This document shows, in pieces, positions 15,426 to 22,487 of a DNA stretch of 29,898 nt. Origin of the DNA: Streptomyces roseochromogenus subsp. oscitans DS 12.976. GTDB taxonomy: Bacteria; Actinomycetota; Actinomycetes; Streptomycetales; Streptomycetaceae. The stretch lies in contig NZ_CM002285.1 in assembly GCF_000497445.1 (NCBI RefSeq), positions 6,086,797-6,116,694 on the forward strand, in the 5' to 3' direction. Position 1 is the first letter of the stretch; every line of letters begins with the position of its first letter. The position numbers were made by a program, and so were the translations under genes. The notes beneath the pieces were generated by a model. It did not search any database, had not been told where the DNA came from, and saw only the letters and a list, made by a program, of their open reading frames with translations.

Positions 15426-16178
15426 ATGAAGCTCACCGTCGTCGGCTGCTCGGGGTCATTTCCGTCCGCGGAATCGGCCTGCTCGAGCTACCTCGTCGAG
15501 GCCGACGGCTTCCGGCTGCTTCTCGACATGGGCAACGGCGCCCTGGGCGAGCTGCAGCGCCACTGCGGTCTCTACGACCTCGACGCGATCTTCCTCAGCC
15601 ATCTGCACGCCGATCACTGCATCGACATGCTCGCCTATTTCGTCGCGCGTTACTACCGTCACGACGGCGGCCCCTGCGACCCCATCCCGGTCTATGGCCC
15701 CGAGGGCACCGAACACCGCCTCACCACGGCCTACGCCGACACCCCCTCCGCCTCCTCCATGAGCGAGGTCTTCGACTTCCACACCGTCAAGCCGTCCACG
15801 TTCGAGATGGGCCCGTTCACGGTGCACACCGAGCGGGTCCGCCATCCCGTGGAGGCGTACGCCATCCGGATCGAGCACGGCGGGCGGTCGCTGACGTACT
15901 CCGGCGACACGGGTGTCACCGAGGCACTGGACGAGCTGGCCCGGGACACCGACCTGTTCCTGTGCGAGGCCGCGTTCACGCACGGCAAGGAGAACATCCC
16001 GGACCTGCATCTCAACGGCCGGGAGGCGGGTGAGACGGCGGGCCGCGCCGGCGCCCGCCGCCTGATCCTCACCCACATCCCGCCGTGGACCGACCCACAG
16101 ATCAACCTCCGCGACGCACGCGAGGTGTTCACGGGCCCGGTGGAGCTGGCAGCGCCACGGGTGACGTACGAGGTCTAG
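15426..16178 (+). CDS. MBL-fold metallohydrolase resembling the class II cAMP phosphodiesterase Rv1339
   Basis: ATG 15426 has CGGAGG ten bases upstream; the product is 250 residues. H59-L-H61-A-D63-H64 is the metallo-beta-lactamase signature, with further ligands likely at H in ERVRHPVEAYA, D in YSGDTG and H in LILTHIPPW. The pattern VVGCSGSFPS, GALGELQRH, LSHLHADHCID, SGDTG, DLFLCEAAFTH and LTHIPPWTDP closely follows what I remember of M. tuberculosis Rv1339, an atypical class II cAMP phosphodiesterase. The position between cysM and rph is also shared. A cAMP-degrading role is therefore likely but not shown; the RNase Z-like MBL family is the alternative. A 13-bp tandem repeat sits in its leader. 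It converges on nagE2 through a shared terminator. Confidence 0.88.
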   Translation: MKLTVVGCSGSFPSAESACSSYLVEADGFRLLLDMGNGALGELQRHCGLYDLDAIFLSHLHADHCIDMLAYFVARYYRHDGGPCDPIPVYGPEGTEHRLTTAYADTPSASSMSEVFDFHTVKPSTFEMGPFTVHTERVRHPVEAYAIRIEHGGRSLTYSGDTGVTEALDELARDTDLFLCEAAFTHGKENIPDLHLNGREAGETAGRAGARRLILTHIPPWTDPQINLRDAREVFTGPVELAAPRVTYEV

Positions 16179-16193
16179 CTTCCGCACATGACG

Positions 16194-16227
16194 AAGGCCC
16201 CAGAACCTGTTGGGTTCCGGGGCCCTT
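16194..16227. terminator. Bidirectional terminator between the MBL gene and nagE2
   Basis: AAGG-CCCC-A-GAACC (16194-16207) pairs with GGTTC-C-GGGG-CCCTT (16213-16227) with one bulged C and one mismatch, around a short loop. It lies between two convergent stops at 16178 and 16238. Confidence 0.8.
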
Positions 16228-16237
16228 CCGTGGAGCG

Positions 16238-17488
16238 CTACGCCTTGGTGAGGTCCTCGACCTCCTCCTCGGGCTCGCGGCCCGGGGTCGGGAGGTTGAA
16301 CCTGATGATCGCGAAGCGGAAGACCACGTAGTAGATCACCGCGAAGACCAGGCCGATGGGGATGATCATCCAGGGCTTGGTGGCCAGGCCCCAGTTGAGG
16401 ACGTAGTCGATCGCACCGGCCGAGAAGCTGAAGCCGTGGTGCACGCCCAGCGACCAGGTCACCGCCATCGACACCGCGGTGAGCACCGCGTGGATCGCGT
16501 ACAGCAGCGGGGCGATGAACATGAACGCGAACTCGATCGGCTCGGTGATACCGGTGACGAACGAGGTCAGGGCGAGGGACAGCATCATGCCGCCGACGGC
16601 CTTGCGGCGCTCCGGGCGGGCGCAGTGGGTGATCGCCAGTGCGGCGGCCGGGAGGGCGAACATCATGATCGGGAAGAAGCCCGTCATGAACTGGCCGGCG
16701 GTCGGGTCGCCGTGGAAGAAGCGGGGCAGGTCACCGTGCCACAGGGCACCGGCGGAGTCCTTGTAGCTGCCGATCTCCTGCCAGGCCACCGTGTTGACGA
16801 ACTGGTGCATGCCGATGGGCAGCAGACCGCGGTTGATGAGACCGAAGAGGCCCGCGCCGACCGCGCCGAGGCCGGTCATCCACTTGCCGAAGTCGGTGAT
16901 GACGTTGCCGATGGGCTCCCAGATCAGGCCGAAGACCACACCGATGCCGGTGCCGATGAAGGCCATCAGGATGGGAACCAGCCGGCGGCCGTTGAAGAAG
17001 CCCAGCCAGTCGGGCAGCTTGGTGCGGTGGAAGCGCTGCCAGACGACGGCGGCGATGAGGCCCATGACGATGCCGCCGAGCACCTTGGGGTCGTTGTAGG
17101 TCGCGGGGATGTCCGCGCCCTTGGTTATCTTGGCCTCGGTGATCGGGAACGCGGTCAGCACGTTCTTGTACACCAGGAAGCCGACCAGCGCCGCCAGCGC
17201 CGTGGAGCCGTCGGCCTTCTTGGCGAAGCCGATGGCGATGCCCACGCAGAACAGCAGCGGCAGATTGCTGAACACGGCATCGCCGGCCGTGGCGAAGACG
17301 GCCGCGACCTTGTTCCAGCCGAGGCCGTCCTTGCCGAACACGTCGTCCTGGCCGAGACGAAGCAGAATCCCCGCCGCCGGCAGTACGGCGATCGGGAGCT
17401 GCAGGCTGCGGCCGACCTTCTGCAGGCCCTGGAACAGGCCGGATCCCCGCTTCTTCGCGGGAGCCGCCGTGGCGGTGGCGGTGCTCAT
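16238..17488 (-). CDS. nagE2: PTS N-acetylglucosamine permease EIIC (NagE2-like)
   Basis: The 416-residue membrane protein is a stand-alone EIIC of the glucose/GlcNAc PTS class. It imports GlcNAc while phosphorylating it, with phosphate arriving from a separate EIIB (NagF, 19143-19376). Visible signatures are LQKVGRSLQLPIAVLPAAGIL at the start, FFNGRRLVPI (164-173), GMHQF (226-230), FFPIMMFALPAAALAITHC and G-I-T-E-P-I-E-F (313-320), which contains the conserved sugar-binding Glu. No EIIB or EIIA domain is fused; the C-terminus is acidic (EPEEEVEDLTKA). A GGAGGA ribosome site precedes the ATG. Two dre-like sites lie directly upstream, so DasR repression relieved by GlcNAc metabolites is expected. 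In S. coelicolor the gene in this position (nagE2) is the main GlcNAc transporter. Confidence 0.93.
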   Translation of the reverse strand: MSTATATAAPAKKRGSGLFQGLQKVGRSLQLPIAVLPAAGILLRLGQDDVFGKDGLGWNKVAAVFATAGDAVFSNLPLLFCVGIAIGFAKKADGSTALAALVGFLVYKNVLTAFPITEAKITKGADIPATYNDPKVLGGIVMGLIAAVVWQRFHRTKLPDWLGFFNGRRLVPILMAFIGTGIGVVFGLIWEPIGNVITDFGKWMTGLGAVGAGLFGLINRGLLPIGMHQFVNTVAWQEIGSYKDSAGALWHGDLPRFFHGDPTAGQFMTGFFPIMMFALPAAALAITHCARPERRKAVGGMMLSLALTSFVTGITEPIEFAFMFIAPLLYAIHAVLTAVSMAVTWSLGVHHGFSFSAGAIDYVLNWGLATKPWMIIPIGLVFAVIYYVVFRFAIIRFNLPTPGREPEEEVEDLTKA

Positions 17489-17508
17489 GGGATGGTTCCT
17501 CCATCGGG

Positions 17509-17541
17509 GGTGGTCTACACCACTCAGTGGTGTAGACCTGT
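17509..17541. promoter_or_regulatory. Double DasR-type (dre) site upstream of nagE2
   Basis: Two sites resembling the remembered dre consensus (A/G-C/G-TGGTCTAGACCA-C/G-T) occur head to head: GGTGGTCTACACCACT (17509-17524) and AGTGGTGTAGACCTGT (17526-17541). Together GGTCTACACCACT, a central C, and AGTGGTGTAGACC make a perfect 27-base palindrome (17512-17538). It is 21 bases or more upstream of the nagE2 ATG, overlapping the expected promoter. Confidence 0.9.
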
Positions 17542-17627
17542 TGTAGCACGATGAAGGCGGGATAAGGAACCACGAAATCCGCTACCGATACGCTACGCGG
17601 CGTGCCGATGTGCTAAAGGGGGTGAGG

Positions 17628-18944
17628 TCACGCCTTGGTGATGTCCTCGACCTCGTCCTCCGGCTCGCGGCCCGGCGTCCTCAGGTCGAACTTCGTGATG
17701 GCGAACCGGAAGACGACGTAATAGACCGCCGCGAAGCACAGGCCGATCGGGATGATCGCCCACGGTTTCGTCGCCAGGTTCCAGTTGATCACGTAGTCGA
17801 TCAGACCGGCCGAGAAGCTGAAGCCGTCATGCACTCCGAGCGCCCAGGTGACCGCCATCGAGACACCGGTGAGCACGGCGTGGAAGGCGTAGAGCACGGG
17901 CGCGATGAAGAGGAAGGAGTACTCGATCGGTTCGGTGATGCCCGTCACGAACGACGTCAGCGCCACCGACAGCATCAGACCGCCGACCTCCTTGCGGCGG
18001 TGCGGCTTGGCGCAGTGGGTGATCGCCAGCGCGGCCGCCGGCAGCGCGAACATCATGATCGGGAAGAAGCCCGAGGTGAACTGGCCCGCGTGCGGGTCGC
18101 CCGCGAGGAACATGTTGATGTCGCCGTGCACCACCGTGCCGTCCGGCTTGGTGTAGCTGCCGAACTGGAACCAGATGGGCACGTTCAGGAACTGGTGCAG
18201 GCCGACCACCAGCAGTGCGCGGTTCGCCACCCCGAAGATGCCCGCGCCCCAGGCGCCCGCGTCCCGCAGCCAGTGGCTGAAGCTCTCCAGACCGCTGCCG
18301 ATCGGCGGCCAGATCCACAGGCACAGCGCCGCGAAGACGATGGCGACGAACGCCATCATGATCGGCACCAGACGCCGTCCGTTGAAGAAGCCGAGCCAGT
18401 CCACCAGCCTGGTGCGGTGGAAGCGGGCCCAGAAGAAGGCGGCCAGCAGACCCATGACGATGCCGCCGAAGACGCCCGGGTTCTGGAAGGTGAAGGGCGC
18501 CACGGAGCCCACGCCCGCGCCGCTGCTGACCTGGCAGCCGACCTGCGGGATCGCCTTCGAGCCGCCGGGGCAGGACTCGGGGAACTGGTGCAGCACGCCG
18601 TAGTAGACGAGGAAGCCGGCCACCGCCGCGAGCGCCGTCGAGCCGTCCGCCTTCTTCGCCATGCCGATCGCCACGCCCACGCAGAACAGCAGCGGAAGGC
18701 CGAGCGAGCCGTCGAGCAGGGCGCCGCCCGCGCCCATCATCACCTTGGAGACGTCCGTCCAGCCCAGCCCGTCCTTGCCGAACACGTCCGGCTGGCCCAG
18801 GCGGTTCAGGATGCCCGCCGCCGGCAGCACCGCGATCGGCAGCTGCAGACTCCGGCCCATCTTCTGCAGGCCCTGGAACGCACGGTGCCAGCGTTCCCGC
18901 GCCGGACTGACCGTGCCGCCGGCGGGTGTGCTCTCGGCGCTCAT
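17628..18944 (-). CDS. nagE1: PTS N-acetylglucosamine-type permease EIIC (NagE1-like paralogue)
   Basis: From ATG 18944, with GGAGG six bases upstream, the protein is 438 residues. It is clearly a paralogue of the adjacent nagE2: the same LQKMGRSLQLPIAVLPAAGIL, FFNGRRLVPI, FFPIMMFALPAAALAITHC and GITEPIEY motifs and the same acidic tail. It differs by an inserted loop around residues 122-155 containing two cysteines (C125 and C137), absent from nagE2. The open frame extending upstream to 19097 covers the dre site and is not used. In S. coelicolor the corresponding paralogue contributes little to GlcNAc uptake, so a different sugar or low-level role is possible. A dre-like site lies 65-80 bases upstream of the ATG. 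Confidence 0.9.
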   Translation of the reverse strand: MSAESTPAGGTVSPARERWHRAFQGLQKMGRSLQLPIAVLPAAGILNRLGQPDVFGKDGLGWTDVSKVMMGAGGALLDGSLGLPLLFCVGVAIGMAKKADGSTALAAVAGFLVYYGVLHQFPESCPGGSKAIPQVGCQVSSGAGVGSVAPFTFQNPGVFGGIVMGLLAAFFWARFHRTRLVDWLGFFNGRRLVPIMMAFVAIVFAALCLWIWPPIGSGLESFSHWLRDAGAWGAGIFGVANRALLVVGLHQFLNVPIWFQFGSYTKPDGTVVHGDINMFLAGDPHAGQFTSGFFPIMMFALPAAALAITHCAKPHRRKEVGGLMLSVALTSFVTGITEPIEYSFLFIAPVLYAFHAVLTGVSMAVTWALGVHDGFSFSAGLIDYVINWNLATKPWAIIPIGLCFAAVYYVVFRFAITKFDLRTPGREPEDEVEDITKA

Positions 18945-19008
18945 GGGCGACCTCCGGCCACTCGGCTCGAACGCGGTTCGTCGGACGCGGTTTGGCGACC
19001 GTCCCCAC

Positions 19009-19024
19009 GGTGGTGTAGACCAGT
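19009..19024. promoter_or_regulatory. DasR-type (dre) site between nagE1 and nagF
   Basis: GGTGGTGTAGACCAGT matches the dre pattern at most positions. It sits in the 198-base divergent region, 65 bases from nagE1 and about 119 from nagF, and could control both. A second box closer to nagF was looked for and not seen. Confidence 0.85.
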
Positions 19025-19142
19025 TGGCGGACGGTTCCGCTGTCGTGATCGCCATCATCCGGCACGCACGGCATGACCGCTCGCGAAGATGGGCCAACTG
19101 TGGGTTACTGCGACTAAGCGGTTCGGATCAGGGAGAAGGAAC

Positions 19143-19376
19143 ATGGCCACCAAGGCTGAGAAGATCGTCGCCGCGCTCGGCGGGCTGGACAACATCGAGG
19201 AGATCGAGGGCTGCATCACCCGCCTGCGCACCGAGGTGTGCGACGCCTCGCTGGTCGACGAGGCCGCCCTGAAGGCCGCCGGCGCCCACGGCGTCGTCAA
19301 GATGGGCACCGCCATCCAGGTCGTCATCGGCACCGACGCCGACCCGATCGCCGCGGAGATCGAAGACATGATGTGA
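19143..19376 (+). CDS. nagF: PTS EIIB component for GlcNAc (NagF)
   Basis: The 77-residue cytosolic protein carries the phosphocysteine C24 in the GlcNAc/glucose-class EIIB signature ([16 protein letters not shown]). The [24 protein letters not shown] ending is also typical. It passes phosphate from EIIA (Crr, not in this window) to the EIIC permeases NagE1/NagE2. ATG 19143 has GGGAGAAGGAAC just upstream; an earlier in-frame ATG at 19089 would add 18 residues with no family match and is rejected. It is divergent from nagE1 and followed by a terminator at 19413-19445. Confidence 0.93.
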   Translation: MATKAEKIVAALGGLDNIEEIEGCITRLRTEVCDASLVDEAALKAAGAHGVVKMGTAIQVVIGTDADPIAAEIEDMM

Positions 19377-19412
19377 ACCGCCCCGGCCCCGAGGGCCGCC
19401 GGCTTCACCTTC

Positions 19413-19445
19413 AAGGGGCTCTTTCCGACGCGGGACGAGCCCCTT
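19413..19445 (+). terminator. Terminator after nagF
   Basis: AAGGGGCTC (19413-19421) pairs perfectly with GAGCCCCTT (19437-19445) around a 15-base loop, 36 bases after the nagF stop. Confidence 0.8.
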
Positions 19446-19458
19446 CCTCATGTGCGAC

Positions 19459-19464
19459 TAGGCT
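19459..19464 (+). promoter_or_regulatory. -10 hexamer of rph (leaderless start)
   Basis: TAGGCT is followed by seven bases and the rph ATG at 19472. TAGGNT is a common Streptomyces -10 box; no ribosome site is present. Confidence 0.55.
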
Positions 19465-19471
19465 CCATGCC

Positions 19472-20209
19472 ATGTCTCGCATCGACGGCCGTACCCCCGA
19501 ACAGCTCCGCCCGGTCACCATCGAACGAGGATGGAGCAAGCACGCCGAGGGCTCCGTCCTCGTCTCCTTCGGCGACACCAAGGTGTTCTGCACCGCCTCC
19601 GTGACCGAAGGCGTCCCCCGCTGGCGCAAGGGCAGCGGCGAGGGCTGGGTCACCGCGGAGTACGCCATGCTGCCCCGCGCCACCAACACCCGCGGCGACC
19701 GCGAGTCCGTCAAGGGCAAGATCGGCGGCCGTACCCATGAGATCTCCCGCCTCATCGGCCGCTCGCTGCGCGCCGTCATCGACTACAAGGCGCTCGGCGA
19801 GAACACCATCGTCCTCGACTGCGACGTCCTCCAGGCCGACGGCGGCACCCGTACCGCCGCCATCACCGGCGCGTACGTCGCCCTCGCCGACGCCGTCGCC
19901 TGGGCTCAGGGCAAGAAGCTGATCAAGGCCGGCCGGCAGCCGCTCACCGGCACCGTCTCGGCCGTCTCCGTCGGCATCGTCGGCGGCGTCCCGCTCCTCG
20001 ACCTCTGCTACGAGGAAGATGTGCGCGCCGAGACCGACATGAACGTCGTCTGCACCGGCGACGGCCGCTTCGTCGAGGTCCAGGGCACCGCCGAGGCCGA
20101 GCCGTTCGCCCGCGAGGAGCTGAACTCCCTGCTCGACCTCGCCGTCGCCGGCTGTACCGAGCTCGCCGCGATCCAGCGCGCCACGCTGGACGCCACGCTC
20201 GGAAAGTAA
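19472..20209 (+). CDS. rph: Ribonuclease PH
   Basis: The 245-residue phosphorolytic exoribonuclease trims tRNA 3' ends. Family landmarks are intact: [51 protein letters not shown] (phosphate-binding loop), [40 protein letters not shown] and [11 protein letters not shown]. Length is normal. The start at ATG 19472 fits a leaderless message (TAGGCT seven bases upstream). In many actinobacteria, including M. tuberculosis, the next gene is the dITP/XTP pyrophosphatase rdgB; here a terminator hairpin and a lipoprotein gene follow instead. Confidence 0.96.
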   Translation: MSRIDGRTPEQLRPVTIERGWSKHAEGSVLVSFGDTKVFCTASVTEGVPRWRKGSGEGWVTAEYAMLPRATNTRGDRESVKGKIGGRTHEISRLIGRSLRAVIDYKALGENTIVLDCDVLQADGGTRTAAITGAYVALADAVAWAQGKKLIKAGRQPLTGTVSAVSVGIVGGVPLLDLCYEEDVRAETDMNVVCTGDGRFVEVQGTAEAEPFAREELNSLLDLAVAGCTELAAIQRATLDATLGK

Positions 20210-20249
20210 CGGGCAGAAAGAAAGTAAAGGGCAGGCCAACAGGACGGGT

Positions 20250-20270
20250 GCGCGCGGGCAACCCGCGCGC
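20250..20270 (+). terminator. Terminator after rph
   Basis: GCGCGCGGG (20250-20258) pairs perfectly with CCCGCGCGC (20262-20270) across CAA, 40 bases after the rph stop. Confidence 0.8.
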
Positions 20271-20323
20271 CCTCCCCGGCGTCCTAGCTACGGACAGCCT
20301 TACCAGGGGAGGGAAACACCACC

Positions 20324-20710
20324 ATGGCCGTCAGCCGACGCCGTCTCGCCGCCGTCGTGGCGACCGCGACGCTCACCGCCGGCCTCGCCACCGGCTGCGA
20401 CACCGTCGGCAAGGCCCTGGACTGCGTGCACACCGCCGACTCCATCGCCGACAGCGTCACCGACCTGCAGCAGGCAGTGGAGAGCGCCGCGAACGATCCC
20501 AACCAGGCCGACGCCTCTCTCGACTCCATCGAGAAGAACCTGGGGAAGATCGGCGACAAGACCGACAACGCCGAGGTCAACAAGGCCGTCGACGACCTGA
20601 ACAAGGCCGTGGGGAACGTCCGTACAGCCATCAAGAACGGCGACAGGACCCCGGACGTGAGCCCGGTGACGGATGCGGCGGGCGAATTGACCAAGGTCTG
20701 CACAAAGTGA
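20324..20710 (+). CDS. Putative lipoprotein of unknown function, helical
   Basis: ATG 20324 lies behind CAGGGGAGGG. The 128-residue product has a lipoprotein signal (MAVSRRRLAAVVATATLTAGLATGC) with lipobox LATGC and Cys 25 as the lipidation site. The mature part is charged and helical, with heptad-like spacing (ADSIADSVTDLQQAVESAAND, SLDSIEKNLGKIGDK, NKAVDDLNKAVGNVRTAI) that suggests a coiled-coil or helical bundle. C33 and a C-terminal C126 (KVCTK) could form a disulfide. No known family was recognised. It ends just before a Streptomyces-type intergenic repeat. Confidence 0.82.
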   Translation: MAVSRRRLAAVVATATLTAGLATGCDTVGKALDCVHTADSIADSVTDLQQAVESAANDPNQADASLDSIEKNLGKIGDKTDNAEVNKAVDDLNKAVGNVRTAIKNGDRTPDVSPVTDAAGELTKVCTK

Positions 20711-20712
20711 CC

Positions 20713-20785
20713 TCAGGGGCGCGGGGCTGCATCAACATGCGGCTCCGCCGCGCAGGCGCGAGCAACCACAACGGACCCGCAGACG
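20713..20785. repeat. Streptomyces REP-like intergenic repeat and bidirectional terminator
   Basis: The stretch beginning AGGGGCGCGGGGCTGCAT and continuing through ATGCGGCTCCGCCGCG to GACCCGCAGACG recalls a repeat I remember as scattered between genes in many Streptomyces. Within it GCGGGGCTGCAT (20721-20732) folds onto ATGCGGCTCCGC (20737-20748) with two G-T pairs and a CAAC loop. It lies between two convergent genes, a usual place for this repeat. Confidence 0.6.
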
Positions 20786-20795
20786 CCGACGTTGC

Positions 20796-21494
20796 TCAGT
20801 ACCCCCGGTCTCGGCGTTCTTCCCGCCCCTCGCGAAGCGACTTGCGCTGCTCCTTCAGCCGTTTCCGCTCGGCCCGTGTGACCTTGCGTTCCACGCCGAC
20901 CCCGCCCCAGAAGGCGAGCCCTCCGATGATCACCCGCGGAGCGCCCGGCTCGGGCGGCCCGTCGTCCCGGGGGTGCTCGAAGCCGCCCATGATGCCGATG
21001 CCCCGGACGACGACCTCGACCCCCGGCGGCACGATCACCTGGACCCCGCCCATGACCGCCACGCAGTTGATCTCGACCTCGTGGTCCGCGAAGTTCGCCT
21101 CGCGCAGGTCGATCTCGCCGCCGCCCATGAACGCGAAACAGTTGAACCGCTTCGGCACCGTCCAGCGGCCCTTGCGCTCGAACCCCGACAGAATCGCGAT
21201 CCCGCCGCTCGAGGACCCCATGCCGCCGACGATCCGGGACGCCCAACTCCCGCTCTCCGCAGGCGACTTGGTGAACGAGACCGGTGCAGGGTGCGCCGCC
21301 GTGCCGGCCGTCGGCAGATCGCGGGTGAGCGGCGCCAGCTCGCCGTAGGTGCGCGCCTTGTACAGCGCGTCCAGGCGCTCCTCGAACTCGTGCATGTCGA
21401 GGCGGCCCTCGGCCAGAGCGTCCCGGAGGACCTCGGCGACCCGCTCACGGTCGGCGTCGGACGCCCGGAGGTCCGGGACTGCGTCGTCGGTCAT
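20796..21494 (-). CDS. DUF1707 / LiaF-like cell-envelope response protein
   Basis: The 232-residue protein has an N-terminal DUF1707 domain (LRASDADRERVAEVLRDALAEGRLDMHEFEERLDALYKARTYGELAPLTRDLP). The C-terminal half is a LiaF-like or DUF2154-like beta-helix of repeated hydrophobic turns (FNCFAFMGGGEIDLREANF, EINCVAVMGGVQVIVPPGVEV, GIGIMGGFE, IGGLAFWGGVGV). The C-terminus is a highly basic and acidic tail. Such proteins are common in actinobacteria and related to LiaF, which senses cell-wall stress. It has no membrane segment of its own. It is the last gene of the ABC operon, nine bases after the ATPase, but TAGGCT six bases before its ATG suggests an extra promoter and leaderless start. Confidence 0.85.
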   Translation of the reverse strand: MTDDAVPDLRASDADRERVAEVLRDALAEGRLDMHEFEERLDALYKARTYGELAPLTRDLPTAGTAAHPAPVSFTKSPAESGSWASRIVGGMGSSSGGIAILSGFERKGRWTVPKRFNCFAFMGGGEIDLREANFADHEVEINCVAVMGGVQVIVPPGVEVVVRGIGIMGGFEHPRDDGPPEPGAPRVIIGGLAFWGGVGVERKVTRAERKRLKEQRKSLREGREERRDRGY

Positions 21495-21500
21495 GACAGA

Positions 21501-21506
21501 AGCCTA
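21501..21506 (-). promoter_or_regulatory. -10 hexamer of the DUF1707 gene overlapping the ATPase stop
   Basis: On the minus strand TAGGCT begins with the TAG stop of the ABC ATPase and is followed by six bases and the ATG at 21494. It fits an internal leaderless promoter. Confidence 0.4.
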
Positions 21507-22484
21507 CGAGACGGCCTTCTCCGCGTACATCTTGGCGATGACGGCCTCGATGTCCGGCTCCCGTACCGACAGGTCCACCAGCGGATACTCCGCCGCGAGC
21601 CGCGCGACGAGCGGCGCCGCCGACTGCCCCGCCGGGAACGCCAGCCACTGCCGCGGCCCCTCCACCCGCACCACCCGCGCCGACGGCACCTCGACCGGCG
21701 GCAGCTCCCGCTCCAGGTCCACCACCAGCGTCCGCTCGCTCTCGCCTGCCTCGTGCAGCCCGGTGAGCGGACCGTCGTACATCAGCCGGCCGTGGTCGAT
21801 CACCATCACCCGGGAACACAACTGCTCGATGTCCTGCAGGTCGTGCGTGGTCAGCAGGACGGTCGTGGCGCGTTCGGCGTTCAACTCCCGCAGGAATCCC
21901 CGCACCTTGGCCTTCGACACGACGTCCAGGCCGATCGTCGGCTCGTCCAGGTACAGCACCTCGGGGTCGTGCAGCAGGGCCGCCGCGATGTCCCCGCGCA
22001 TCCGCTGCCCGAGTGAGAGCTGCCGCACGGGCACGTCCAACAGGGCCTCCAGCTCCAGGAGTTCGACACACCGGTCCAGGTTCTCGCGGTAACGGGCGTC
22101 CGGGATCCGGTACATGCGGTGCGCCAGCCGGTAGGAGTCGATCAGCGGCAGGTCCCACCACAGGGTCGTACGCTGCCCGAACACCACCCCGATCCGGTGC
22201 GCGAGGCGCCGCCGCTCCCGCGACGGATCGATGCCCGCCACCCGCAGCCGCCCCGCGCTCGGCGTCAGGATGCCGGTCAGCATCTTGATCGTGGTCGACT
22301 TCCCGGCGCCGTTCGGCCCGATGTAGCCGACCATCTCCCCGCACGCCACGGTGAACGAGAGCGAGTCCACCGCCCGCACCTCACGCCGCTCCCGTTTCAG
22401 AAACCCGGTCTTCTTGCGCACGTCGAAGACCTTCTCCACATTCTCCAGCGCGATGAAGCCCTCGGTGAATGCCCCGTCCGTCAT
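21504..22484 (-). CDS. ABC transporter ATP-binding protein (ABC-2 exporter)
   Basis: The 326-residue ATPase powers the two membrane proteins encoded just upstream. Walker A is GPNGAGKS (56-63), the signature is the variant LSLGQ (156-160), Walker B is VLYLDE (176-181), and GLD and an H-loop (TTHD) follow. The Q-loop FGQRTTLWWDLPLIDSY is long and aromatic, as in the ABC-2 efflux ATPases related to the viologen exporter (VepABC) family. A C-terminal domain of about 90 residues follows the nucleotide-binding fold. The ATG is three bases after the second permease stop, so the genes are tightly coupled. Exported substrate unknown. Confidence 0.92.
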   Translation of the reverse strand: MTDGAFTEGFIALENVEKVFDVRKKTGFLKRERREVRAVDSLSFTVACGEMVGYIGPNGAGKSTTIKMLTGILTPSAGRLRVAGIDPSRERRRLAHRIGVVFGQRTTLWWDLPLIDSYRLAHRMYRIPDARYRENLDRCVELLELEALLDVPVRQLSLGQRMRGDIAAALLHDPEVLYLDEPTIGLDVVSKAKVRGFLRELNAERATTVLLTTHDLQDIEQLCSRVMVIDHGRLMYDGPLTGLHEAGESERTLVVDLERELPPVEVPSARVVRVEGPRQWLAFPAGQSAAPLVARLAAEYPLVDLSVREPDIEAVIAKMYAEKAVS

Positions 22485-22487
22485 CTG

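Noticed and set aside
16085..17554. Plus-strand frames opposite nagE2 and nagE1 (also 17610-19076)
   Set aside because: Charged repetitive products typical of GC-rich antisense; the minus strand carries full EIIC proteins.
19089..19142. Upstream ATG adding 18 residues to NagF
   Set aside because: The added residues match nothing in EIIB proteins, while ATG 19143 has a good ribosome site.
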